From the NCBI RefSeq assembly GCF_024679245.1, contig NC_090187.1, positions 51,001-115,000 of the forward strand: DNA of 64,000 bases. Direction: 5' to 3'. Below, in pieces: positions 23,491 to 30,346 of this stretch. A program made the position numbers and the translations under genes. The notes beneath the pieces are model-generated. The model saw only the letters and a program-made list of their open reading frames with translations. It was not told the DNA's origin and ran no database searches. The number at the start of each line of letters is the position of its first letter. Position 1 is the stretch's first letter. The DNA comes from Pseudorasbora parva (Eukaryota > Chordata > Actinopteri > Cypriniformes > Gobionidae).

Positions 23491-24667
23491 TCAGCTAAAG
23501 GATTATTAGGAACACATCCTAATACTGTGTTTGACCCCCTTTTGCCTTCAGAACTGCCTTAATTCTACGTGGCAGTGATTCAACGAGGTGATGAAAGTAT
23601 TCTTTAGAAATGTTGGCCCATATTGATAGGAGAGCATCTTGCAGTTGATGGAGATTTGTGGGATGCACATCCAGAGCACGAAGCTCCCGTTCCACCACAT
23701 CCCAAAGATGCTCTATTGGGTTGACATCTGGTGACAGATTTGAGCTTTGTGACATGGTGCATTATCCTGCTGGAAGTAGCCATCAGAGGATGGGCACATG
23801 GTGGTCATAAAGGGATGGACATGGTCAGAAACAATGCTCAGGTCGGCCGTGGCATTTAAACAATGCCCAATTGCCACTAAGGGGCCTAAAGTGTGCCAAG
23901 AAAACATCCCCCACACCATTACACCACCACCACCAGCCTGCACAGTGGGAACAAGGCATGATGGATCCATGTTCTCATTCTGTTTACGCCAAATTCTGAC
24001 TCTACCATCTGAATGTCTCAGAAATCGAGACTCATCAGACCAGGCAACATTTTTCCAGTCTTCAACCGTCCAATTTTGGTGAGCTCGTGCAGATTGTCGC
24101 CTCTTTTTCCTATTTGTAGTGGAGATGAGTGATACCCGGTGGGGTCTTCTGCTGGTGTAGCCCATCCGCCTCAAGGTTGTGTGTGTTGTGGCTTCACAAA
24201 TGCTTTGCTGCATACCTCGGTTAAAACGAGTGGTTACAAGGCATTTTCGCCCACAGGACTGCCGCATACTGGATAACCCTAACCCTAACTGCCATGTGAT
24301 TGGTTGATTTGATAATTGCATTAATAAGAAACTGTACAGGTGGTCCTAATAATGCTTTAGGTGAGTGTATATATACACTCACATATACATACGTGAATAT
24401 GTATCTATATATATATATATATATATATTGGAGTACTTACATTCTGTAGTGAACCATAAAGGGAGGAAATAAATGAGGGGCTTTAAATCCATTTTAAATA
24501 TGTTCCAGAGCAAAGATTAAAGATGTGCAGAATCTCACCTGCTGGGATGTATCCTGAGGGAGCAGTTGGATGTTGACAGCTGCACCCATGATGGATCCGG
24601 CGGTGCCGTGAGGAAGTGAGAGCAGGCCGAGGGTTAGAGTCCACACATTCAGCCACACACTCCACAT
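11254..24667 (-). CDS. ZP-domain cell-surface protein, 14 exons, 703 aa predicted
   Basis: Hand-built model: all introns GT-AG, all phases agree, 2112 coding bases. Residues 1-24 are a signal peptide (MWSVWLNVWTLTLGLLSL). About 44-334 form an extracellular module with WQKTIPRN, VDVMDLDGDEIRCHY, YPIQIMVEDLP and LSWVRGPNQL. I recall this layout from uncharacterised fish proteins but cannot name it. A short PT linker (TQTDPLPSGT) follows, then a ZP domain, about 346-605. ZP-N cysteines are LKC, DPAC, GCGT and LAC; ZP-C carries ANC, GRC, GC, VEC, HLC, RC and DPC. A Thr/Pro/Ala-rich stem leads to a terminal hydrophobic segment (GAFWVVAVSLAVQLLQLM) and a 6-residue tail, so the protein is probably membrane- or GPI-anchored. 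N-glycosylation sites include NHT, NIT, NTT, NCS, NGT and NYT. ZP domains polymerise extracellular proteins; a specific role is not inferable. Upstream 5' UTR exons are possible. Confidence 0.8.
11423..11693 (-). CDS. ZP gene exon 13 (ZP-C end and stem)
   Basis: Acceptor TGTCTAG. Encodes MYVECVVHLC, RCPDPC and a Thr/Pro/Ala stem with tandem NPTQTA units. Donor CGCA/GTAAGG at 11422 joins the hydrophobic last exon. Reading through it instead gives a stop at 11403-11405 and a secreted form. Confidence 0.75.
11789..11888 (-). CDS. ZP gene exon 12
   Basis: Acceptor TTTCAG, donor ACT/GTATGT. In phase it reads CAAGNGTLEVLTSSSTVRIY then RLSLGSLGVMGDT. Confidence 0.75.
11995..12300 (+). mobile_element. 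L2 3' UTR fragment in ZP intron 11
   Basis: Matches, in opposite orientation, the 3' UTR of the L2 at 5880-6170 (TTGGCTTGGCTTGCTCAG, AGCTGATAACATCACTGTT and AATAAAGATGATTG near the tail). Confidence 0.8.
12430..12878 (-). CDS. ZP gene exon 11 (ZP-N end and ZP-C)
   Basis: Acceptor TTTTCCAG, donor GGG/GTTAGT. Encodes the fourth ZP-N cysteine (LPLACRFPR), the ZP-C start (SFWIEFHLPGEGPMA), an Arg/Ala-rich tandem duplication (LQPARAARD, LQPVRAARG) and LDLHVFANCSLGRAELMVGR. Confidence 0.85.
12879..14125. other. ZP intron 10, first part; nothing specific seen
   Basis: AT-rich intronic sequence. GCTGGGCATACACAGTGCGA at about 13302 resembles the edge of a dispersed fish DNA repeat, but I could not find a matching end. 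Confidence 0.4.
14126..15268. mobile_element. Terminal-inverted-repeat DNA element
   Basis: The left end GGGGCCTGTACCATGA (14126) is the reverse complement of the right end TCATGGTACAGGCCCC (15268). No clear target duplication and no transposase are visible, so the superfamily is left open. It contains the element at 14598-15214. Confidence 0.65.
14598..15214. mobile_element. Nested TIR element, same family as 50821-51411
   Basis: The left end CTTAGGCCCCGCCCACAC pairs with the right end GTGTGGACGGGCCTAAG with one indel. The interior shares CACACGGAGAC and AGAGCGGATA motifs with the element at 50821-51411. No transposase frame. Confidence 0.6.
15338..15510 (-). CDS. ZP gene exon 10 (ZP-N)
   Basis: Acceptor CTGTCAG, donor ATG/GTATGA. 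Encodes LKCKERELQMSLVMPISF, LQLNDPACPVLYNTTHVS and SLTGCGTKRM, with the first three ZP-N cysteines. Confidence 0.85.
15790..15995 (-). mobile_element. L2 3' tail fragment in ZP intron 9-10 region
   Basis: Resembles the L2 3' UTR at 5885-6060, in the same orientation (GACTTTATTTATACAGTAC, GGTGATGTTATCAGCTCATT). It lies just upstream of exon 10 on the coding strand. Confidence 0.7.
16389..16418 (-). CDS. ZP gene exon 9 (30 bp micro-exon, linker)
   Basis: Acceptor CTTTTCAG, donor CCA/GTAAGA. Encodes TQTDPLPSGT, a Pro/Thr linker just before the ZP domain. At 30 bp it could be skipped without a frameshift. Confidence 0.65.
16519..16556 (-). CDS. ZP gene exon 8 (38 bp micro-exon)
   Basis: Acceptor CTTCTCAG, donor AAA/GTAAGG. 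Encodes RQSHIRCMWLQQ. The frame is fixed by the phases of the neighbouring exons. Confidence 0.7.
16644..16799 (-). CDS. ZP gene exon 7
   Basis: Acceptor with a long T tract then AATGCAG, donor GAG/GTAGCA. Encodes VSEIAVIGPPGLFISAMESG and ALSWVRGPNQLAHLLSVCFA, joined in phase to exons 6 and 8. Confidence 0.8.
17215..17890. repeat. Foldback (long inverted repeat) element in ZP intron 6
   Basis: Sequence at about 17240-17440 (CTGATATGTGACGAGGTGTG, GAGACAAAGGTGCATACAGGC in part) is repeated as an imperfect reverse complement at about 17650-17870 (CACACCTTGTCGCATATCAG). Arms are roughly 200 bp around a 200-bp centre. Confidence 0.65.
18859..18979 (-). CDS. ZP gene exon 6
   Basis: Acceptor CTTGCAG, donor CAG/GTAAGC. 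Encodes ESGSDCSAVPEFTGLSPAGG and VHLNITVDS. Too short to stand out as an open frame; found from phase and splice sites. Confidence 0.75.
19866..20890. repeat. 84-bp minisatellite, about 12 copies, ZP intron 5
   Basis: The unit runs from AGGTTCTGAGTCTCCACGCG to TTAGACTGTGACAGAGCAAC. Each unit contains two related half-units (both hold GTTCTGAGTCT). 84 bp is 28 codons with no stop in several minus frames, which explains the long open frames here; they are not evidence for a protein. Confidence 0.85.
21190..21565. repeat. 48-bp minisatellite, about 8 copies
   Basis: The unit includes GCCTCATCTGCGTGTTCCAG and CCTTCTGCACCTACTTCAGG. Two units carry the same variant (ATTTTAGGACCCTTTGGTGC), which suggests multi-unit duplication. 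Confidence 0.85.
22437..22587 (-). CDS. ZP gene exon 5
   Basis: Acceptor TGGCAG, donor CAG/GTCAGC. Encodes ETCTLLYEGGAYLGQYPIQI and MVEDLPSSVKNQ. Confidence 0.8.
22721..22835 (-). CDS. ZP gene exon 4
   Basis: Acceptor ATTCCAG, donor GAA/GTCAGT. Encodes IRAGCPQEIPVDVMDLDGDE and IRCHYKKNGLGEF, the most conserved-looking part of the N-terminal module. Confidence 0.8.
22915..23019 (-). CDS. ZP gene exon 3
   Basis: Acceptor TCTTTAG, donor CAG/GTAAAA. The correct frame, set by phase 2 from exon 2, reads SDGAVSLYSRADLSVRSDT and ends PPYVSLPPPVR. The longer open frame across this exon is a different, non-coding frame. Confidence 0.75.
23097..23284 (-). CDS. ZP gene exon 2
   Basis: Acceptor CTGCAG before 23284, donor GG/GTTAGT at 23096, phase 0 to 2. 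Encodes VRAHYSLVSSLPCPSLDD, a Cys-containing stretch, and GWCVRQWQKTIPRNHTSTLQ with one N-glycosylation site. Confidence 0.75.
23290..23400. repeat. Telomere-like repeats next to a copy of part of ZP exon 2
   Basis: At 23322-23360 there are CCTAACCCTAACCTAACC-type repeats. Right after them, 23361-23399 (CATTACACAGCTCATCCAGA through GGGCAGACTGG) nearly duplicates 23221-23259 inside exon 2. Confidence 0.75.
23443..23487. repeat. (TA)n microsatellite, target of a Tc1 insertion
   Basis: A pure TA tract on the left of the Tc1 copy. TA tracts also follow the copy at 24368-24375 and 24402-24429. Confidence 0.85.
23488..24367 (-). mobile_element. Tc1/mariner transposon copy in ZP intron 1
   Basis: The left end CACTCAGCTAAAGGATTATT and the right end TAATAATGCTTTAGGTGAGTG are imperfect inverted repeats flanked by TA on both sides. 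The copy is 880 bp, shorter than a full Tc1 (about 1.2-1.6 kb). Confidence 0.85.
23519..24321 (-). pseudogene. Tc1 transposase remnant
   Basis: DDE transposase motifs on the minus strand: WKNVAWSDESRF (first Asp), YFQQDNAPCHKA (second Asp) and, in another frame, SPDVNPIEHLWDVVERELR with the third acidic position. A frameshift separates the last two near 23715-23755. The N-terminal DNA-binding half is largely missing, and CCCTAACCCTAAC at 24276-24288 interrupts the start. Confidence 0.85.
24539..24667 (-). CDS. ZP gene exon 1 (signal peptide)
   Basis: Start ATG at 24667-24665; 43 codons; donor CAG/GTGAGA at 24538. The hydrophobic run TLTLGLLSL followed by GTAG fits a cleaved signal peptide. 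A CAG acceptor-like site with a pyrimidine-rich lead lies just upstream at about 24697, so a 5' UTR exon may precede it. Confidence 0.75.
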
Positions 24668-24669
24668 CT

Positions 24670-24696
24670 TCACAGATTCAGCCACACACACCACAT
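24670..24696 (-). promoter_or_regulatory. Upstream mini-frame overlapping a duplicated start region of the ZP gene
   Basis: ATGTGGTGTGTGTGGCTGAA (from 24696) is a near copy of the real start ATGTGGAGTGTGTGGCTGAA (from 24667). The upstream copy ends in TGA after 8 codons, two bases before the main ATG. It may act as a short upstream ORF if transcribed. Confidence 0.5.
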
Positions 24697-24699
24697 CTG

Positions 24700-25954
24700 C
24701 AGACACAAACAAACCTTAGGATACTTACTCAGTCCAATATGATTTGTTAACGAACATAGCCTATGGAAACGTCTCATTATCGTATTAAACAAATGCACAC
24801 GCTAAACCCCAAATGTTTCTTTAAGTTTCATAATAAGTTGTTCAAAGGTAATATTTTTATTCAGAAATTCAGGATAACAAGCACATTTTCCCTGTTATTT
24901 CAATGGCAAAAACGGTCTCCCCCTTACGAAACAAAAATATATTGCAGTATATTGGAAAATATCATATAATACATTAGGCAATATATTCACATATATAGGA
25001 TTTAATATTTATATTCTCCAATATATTGCAATATATGAAAGAGGCAATCATTTGTATATTTTGCAATATATTACAGGAATATATAATATATTGTGTAATA
25101 CCATCAATATATTATTCCATGTATTTACAATATATTATAATATATTTCAAGTAATATATTGGTAAATATATTTTCCTTTCGTATGGGCCGTTTACCTGAA
25201 CTCACCCTACGTACTTCTAAGGCAATCTCTGCCATGATTGTGAAATAATCAGACATACCCAAACACCTCCTGATGTCTTCTGATGCCAGAACGTTTCCCT
25301 TCACTGATGCCGTCACTGATTTATCAATAACTTGGATAATTTGGATAGATTAGATGTCGAGAACTCCTGTGTGAAGCATCTTGTTTCCTAGCATCAGTGC
25401 GAAAGTAAATGTTGTGAACAAAGAAAATGATGCCAAACTGGCTTGACAAGAATTGTTAAGGAATTTAGTTCTATTGTTAAGTGATTGCGTGTCAAGGAGT
25501 GTGAGTGCCAGGAACAGGCCGTGTTGAAAAAAGGTAAAAACAATCCGATATCCTCACTGAATCTTGTAGAGGAATCACATCTGCTTATGGGCAGTAAACT
25601 GAGGACATGAATGAGGAAAAAACATTGATCAGCCATGAAGCGATTGTTCTCATTGACGAGCAGCTCATGTAGTTTCAGATCAGCCGGTCTAACCACATCA
25701 GTCACACTAACACACACATCATGTCTGTGACGGACCAATCAGTCCAGGGCAAAGAACGCAGGATTTACAAACAAAACAACAACAAAATGAAATGCAAAAC
25801 AGAGAGTTAAAAAATTAAAATATTTGAAATTAAAGTCAGGTTTGGGCTCATAAAAAGGGTCAACTAAAGAGAATTAAATTTAACAGCAATTAAACAAACT
25901 AAACAACAACACATGACCTCATACATGACACACATTAGGAACTACACAAAGGAC

Positions 25955-25955
<1 letters not shown>
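24700..25955. other. Upstream of ZP gene; AT-rich repeat and no clear gene
   Basis: 24950-25170 is dominated by ATATATTGCAATATAT-like units. The 114-codon minus frame at 25394-25738 matches no family I know. It could include promoter or 5' UTR sequence of the ZP gene, but nothing proves it. Confidence 0.4.

Positions 25956-25990
<35 letters not shown>
25956..25990. repeat. (CA)n microsatellite
   Basis: An uninterrupted CA run. Confidence 0.9.
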
Positions 25991-25991
<1 letters not shown>

Positions 25992-26178
25992 CAGGAATAA
26001 AGAAATAAATCATAAACAAGGGAGTTATATACACAAACAAAATCACACACTCACTCAGAAATTTCTGGGCCTTTAAAAATAAAAATATCCAGGATTGTGT
26101 GAATTCATTCACATTCAATTCATCACCTCTATTAGGAACAATTAATAGAATAATATTTTATTTATTTATATATGTGGC

Positions 26179-26210
<32 letters not shown>

Positions 26211-26317
26211 CGCGAGAGAGAGAGAGCGAGAGAGAGAGCGAGAGAGCGAGCGAGCGAGAGAGAGAGAGCGAGAGAGCGCGAGAGAGAGAGAGCGAGAGAG
26301 CGCGAGAGAGAGAGAGC

Positions 26318-26398
<81 letters not shown>

Positions 26399-26420
26399 GG
26401 AGAGAGAGAGAGAGAGAGAT
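26179..26420. repeat. (GT)n then long (GA)n microsatellite
   Basis: A short GT run is followed by about 220 bp of GA repeats with CG interruptions. Open frames across it encode only Arg-Glu or Ser-Leu runs. Confidence 0.9.
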
Positions 26421-26600
26421 TGCCACCCAGTAGAGCAGTGTTAGACAGTATTCTAGGTTACTACTTGTGGAGCTTTTCTGTCCACTGAAATAACTCTGCC
26501 TTTTCTAGTATTTTTGACAGAAACGGTAGATTTGAGATTGGCCTTAGCCCAACCCAATTCTGTCGGATCAAGATGCATTTTTTTAATAAGTGGGTTATAA
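26421..26600 (-). mobile_element. L2 LINE fragment
   Basis: Matches the coding part of the L2 at 7390-7450 and 8020-8110 (TTACTACTTGTGGAGCTTTT, CTTTTCTAGTATTTTTGA), with the sequence between deleted. Minus orientation. Confidence 0.8.
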
Positions 26601-26627
26601 TCATTTTATAAAAATATAATAATTTAG

Positions 26628-27871
26628 GGCCCGTAGACACAGTAGGGCCCGTAGACTCAGTAGGGCCCGTAGACTCAGTAGGGCCCGTAGACCCGCTAGA
26701 CTCAGTAGGGCCCGTAGACCCGCTAGACTCAGTAGGGCCCGTAGACCCAGGTAGACTCAGTAGGGCCCGTAGACCCGCTAGACTCAGTAGGGCCCGTAGA
26801 CCCGCTAGACTCAGTAGGGCCCGTAGACTCAGTAGAGCCCGTAGACCCGGTAGACTCAGTAGGGCCCGTAGACTCAGTAGGGCCCGTAGACCCTTTAGAC
26901 TCAGTAGGGCCCGTAGACCCGGTAGACTCAGTAGGGCCCGTAGACCCGGTAGACTCAGTAGGGCCCGTAGACCCGGTAGACTCAGTAGGGCCCGTAGACC
27001 CGGTAGACTCAGTAGGGCCCGTAGACCCGGTGGACTCAGTAGGGCCCGTAGACCCGGTGGACTCAATAGGGCCCGTAGACCCGGTAGACTCAGTAGGGCC
27101 CGTAGACCCGGAAGACTCAGTAGGGCCCGTAGACTCGGTAGACTCAATAGGGCCCGTAGACCCGGTAGACTCAGTAGGGCCCGTAGACCCGGTAAACTCA
27201 GTAGGGCCCGTAGACCCGGTAGACTCAGTAGGGCCCGTAGACCCGGTAGACTCAGTAGGGCCCGTAGACCCGGTAGACTCAGTAGGGCCCGTAGACCCGC
27301 TAGACTCAGTAGGGCCCGTAGACCCGGTAGACTCAGTAGGGCCCGTAGACTCGGTAGACTCAGTAGGGCCCGTAGACTCGGTAGACTCAGTAGGGCCTGT
27401 AGACCCGGTAGACTCAGTAGGGCCCGTAGACTCGGTAGACTCAGTAGGGCCCGTAGACCCGGAAGACTCAGTAGGGCCCGTAGACTCGGTAGACTCAATA
27501 GGGCCTGTAGACCCGGAAGACTCAGTAGGGCCCGTAGACCCAGTAGACTCAGTAGGGCCTGTAGACCCGGTAGACTCAGTAGGGCCCGTAGACCCAGTAG
27601 ACTCAGTAGGGCCCGTAGACCCGGTAGACTCAGTAGGGCCCGTAGACCCGGTAGACTCAGTAGGGCCCGTAGACTCGGTAGACTCAGTAGGGCCTGTAGA
27701 CCCGGTAGACTCAGTAGGGCCCGTAGACTCGGTAGACTCAGTAGGGCCCGTAGACCCGGAAGACTCAGTAGGGCCCGTAGACTCGGTAGACTCAATAGGG
27801 CCTGTAGACCCGGTAGACTAGGTAGATCCGGTAGACTCAGTAGGGCCGGTAAACTAGGTAGACCCGGTAGA
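26628..27871. repeat. 27-bp minisatellite, roughly 45-50 units
   Basis: The main unit is GGGCCCGTAGACCCGGTAGA plus CTCAGTA, with 18-bp short forms near the left end. 27 bp is nine codons, so all-frame repeat proteins appear on both strands; they are not genes. Confidence 0.9.
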
Positions 27872-28190
27872 GCCGCTGCCTGACGATGACTCCTGGAGGC
27901 GTGCAGATGTCATGCTGCAGGACAGTGTCTGCCGGGGAGAGAAGAGAACACATCAGGGAACTGACCTCTCAGGTGCTCCAGCGAGATGGTCTCTAGTGCA
28001 GACCCGTTTCTTAAGGAGGCTGGTGTGGTTCAGCTGCTTGGCTCTCCTTCTTCCCGGCTGCGGCACACTTTAAGTAACCGGTCCAATTCTCTCCAGCACC
28101 GTATAGGGGACCTGCCACGATCGTCGCTGAAATGCAGAAACTAAAGCACTTGGACAACTCTAGAAAAACAAACTCCATCCACTGTCCCAT
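27872..28190 (-). pseudogene. Gypsy-type retrotransposon fragment (integrase end to RT start)
   Basis: On the minus strand, with frame breaks: WQVPYTVLERIGPVT (integrase C-terminal region), NHTSLLKKRVCTRD (linker), then FPDVFSSLPGRHTVLQHD and PPGVIVRQR (start of reverse transcriptase). The order integrase then RT is that of Gmr1-like Gypsy elements of fish, not standard Gypsy. Confidence 0.6.
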
Positions 28191-28369
28191 TACCGCTGGG
28201 CAGGGTTGTTTTGCCCTGGCAACCTAAACACACTCCTCTGGTGCCATTGCTGGTTTGGTGAAGTCCTGTGACTGGGTTACGGTTAGTTAGGCGCTCTAGT
28301 CACGCACAGAAGATCCCATACAAGGACATTCACCTCATCTGACATCAGACAGACTCTCACTCTTTCACA

Positions 28370-28600
28370 CACTCACACACTTTGCTTTTGTGAAATGTGG
28401 GGACATTCCATAGGCGTAATGGTTTTATACTGTGCAAACTGTATTTTCTATCCCTCTCCACTGCCCCTAAACCTACCCATCACAGGAAACATTCTGCATT
28501 TTTACCTTCTCAAATAAACCTGCATGATTTATAAGCATTTTGAAAAGTGGGGACATGGGTAATGTCCTCATATCTCACTCTCTCCTGTAATACCTGTCAC
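28370..28600. repeat. Dispersed fish repeat (GTGGGGACATT type)
   Basis: GTGGGGACATTCCATAGGCG through AAAGTGGGGACATGGGTAAT matches a high-copy cyprinid intergenic repeat that I recognise by eye; its superfamily is not determined here. Confidence 0.55.
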
Positions 28601-28654
28601 TTTAAAAACATACGCACACACACAAGAATGAAGCACTCAAATGAGGAAAGATGT

Positions 28655-28660
28655 TTTAAT
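28655..28660 (-). other. taldo1: Candidate polyadenylation signal of taldo1
   Basis: ATTAAA on the minus strand, about 345 bp past the taldo1 stop. Confidence 0.5.
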
Positions 28661-29002
28661 ACAAGATCAACATGTTTCATCCTCAGAACGTACAGGTGGC
28701 TGAATAGAAAATACTGAAGCACGTTCATGTAAGTTTTATAGAAATGTACAGAGCTAGATTACAAACTATTGAAGCTACAGGAAACTTCACAGCCACTGGT
28801 CCGACAGTGAAAGCAGAATCTGCTGGAGTTAGTCTGGGTTTGGGGATTAATCTGAGCACACATTAGGATCAGTTTTCTATTAGATGTGCATGGCTTATAA
28901 ACAGCAGCCGACAGTCAGTCCCAACCAAGAGCAGCTAAACCGGCCAATCAGAGCTCAGCGTGGGGTGAAGGTTTTGGTCCTCTACAGCGTCGCTCCGCTT
29001 CA

Positions 29003-29035
29003 TTACTGCCCGTTCTTCACATTAAACATCCGCTC
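29003..29035 (-). CDS. taldo1: taldo1 exon 8 (last, 11 codons)
   Basis: Acceptor GTTTCAG; encodes [10 protein letters not shown] then TAA at 29005-29003, the expected transaldolase C-terminus. Confidence 0.93.
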   Translation of the reverse strand, partial: ERMFNVKNGQ

Positions 29036-29683
29036 CTGAAACAAACACCAGAAAAACATGATGTGTGTGTGCAGAGTGAGCCTGAATAAATAGCCACGAT
29101 CAGCTGCTAACCCGAGGGGTTTAATACAGCCAACCTCATCAGCAGAGCAACACAACCGACATTAAAGCAGATTCACATTCTTCTGCATTCTGCAAACGAG
29201 GCACCTTTAAAGATCACAATCACTCAGACTCAAATGAAGGAAAACTGAGGGAAAAGTGGATGAATGCGATTTTTGCACCTTGATCATGGCCTCGAGTTTA
29301 ACGGCATCGGCAGCAAATTTGCGAATCCCGTCGGAGAGCTTCTCCACAGCCATGCGGTCCTCATTGTGCTGCCAGCGGAAGCTCTTCTCATCCAGGTGGA
29401 TCCGCTCCAGATCGCAGGCCTTCGCTGAAAACAAGATCAGGCTCGATGAAAACATCTCTAACGGGCGGCTCAAGCGTGTGTGTCCGTGTGTGTGTGTGTG
29501 CGCGCGCGCGCATGTGTGTCTCCGTAGCTCTTCTCATCCAGGTGGATCCGCTCCAGATCGCAGGCCTTTGCTGAAAACAAGATCAGGTTTGATGAAAACC
29601 TCTTTAACGGGCGGCTCAAGCGCGTATGTGTGTGCGTCCGTGCTCACCTCCCTGCGGTGTGAGGGAACATGTGACTGCGCTGT

Positions 29684-29718
<35 letters not shown>

Positions 29719-29764
29719 CCGTGCTCACCTCCCTGCGGTGTGAAGGAACATGTGACTGCGCTGT

Positions 29765-29817
<53 letters not shown>

Positions 29818-30311
29818 CCGTGCTCACCTCCCTGCGGTGTGAGGGAACATGTGACTGCGCTGTGGTGTGTGTGTGTGTGTGTGTGTGCGTCCGTGCTCAC
29901 CTCCCTGCGGTGTGAGGGAACATGTGACTGCGCTGTGGTCCTGGCTCAGCTCGCTCAGCAGCCCAGGTGAGATGGTGAGCAGATCGCAGCCGGCCAGAGC
30001 CTTCACTTCCCCAGTGTTCCTGAAGGAGGCGCCCATCACCACTGTATCGTAGCTGAACTTCTTATAGTAGTTGTAGATCTTCGTCACACTCAGCACACCT
30101 GAGGGAGAGACAGAGAGAGGGTTAGGACAGAAGCTGGACTGAGACCCAAAGCCTTGAGCAGGAACTCAGGACTCAGGCCGGACTCATCTAAAGCATACGC
30201 TGAGGAAATGTCAGCATCAGCCCAGTTTCTGATCTCACTGCTGTTGGCCTTTTTCTTAAACCACTGTTGAACCCTTGCATGTGGCGATTGGATCCTGAGC
30301 AGGCGAATCGA

Positions 30312-30346
<35 letters not shown>

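Noticed and set aside
25394..25738. 114-codon minus frame upstream of the ZP gene
   Set aside because: No recognised family and no convincing splice sites; could be 5' UTR but unsupported.
26461..27821. Repeat proteins in the 27-bp array (both strands)
   Set aside because: A nine-codon unit open on both strands; no independent evidence.
29534..29970. Frames rich in His-Thr or Cys-Val around 29.5-30.0 kb
   Set aside because: They translate CA/GT repeats between amplified copies of the exon 6 end.
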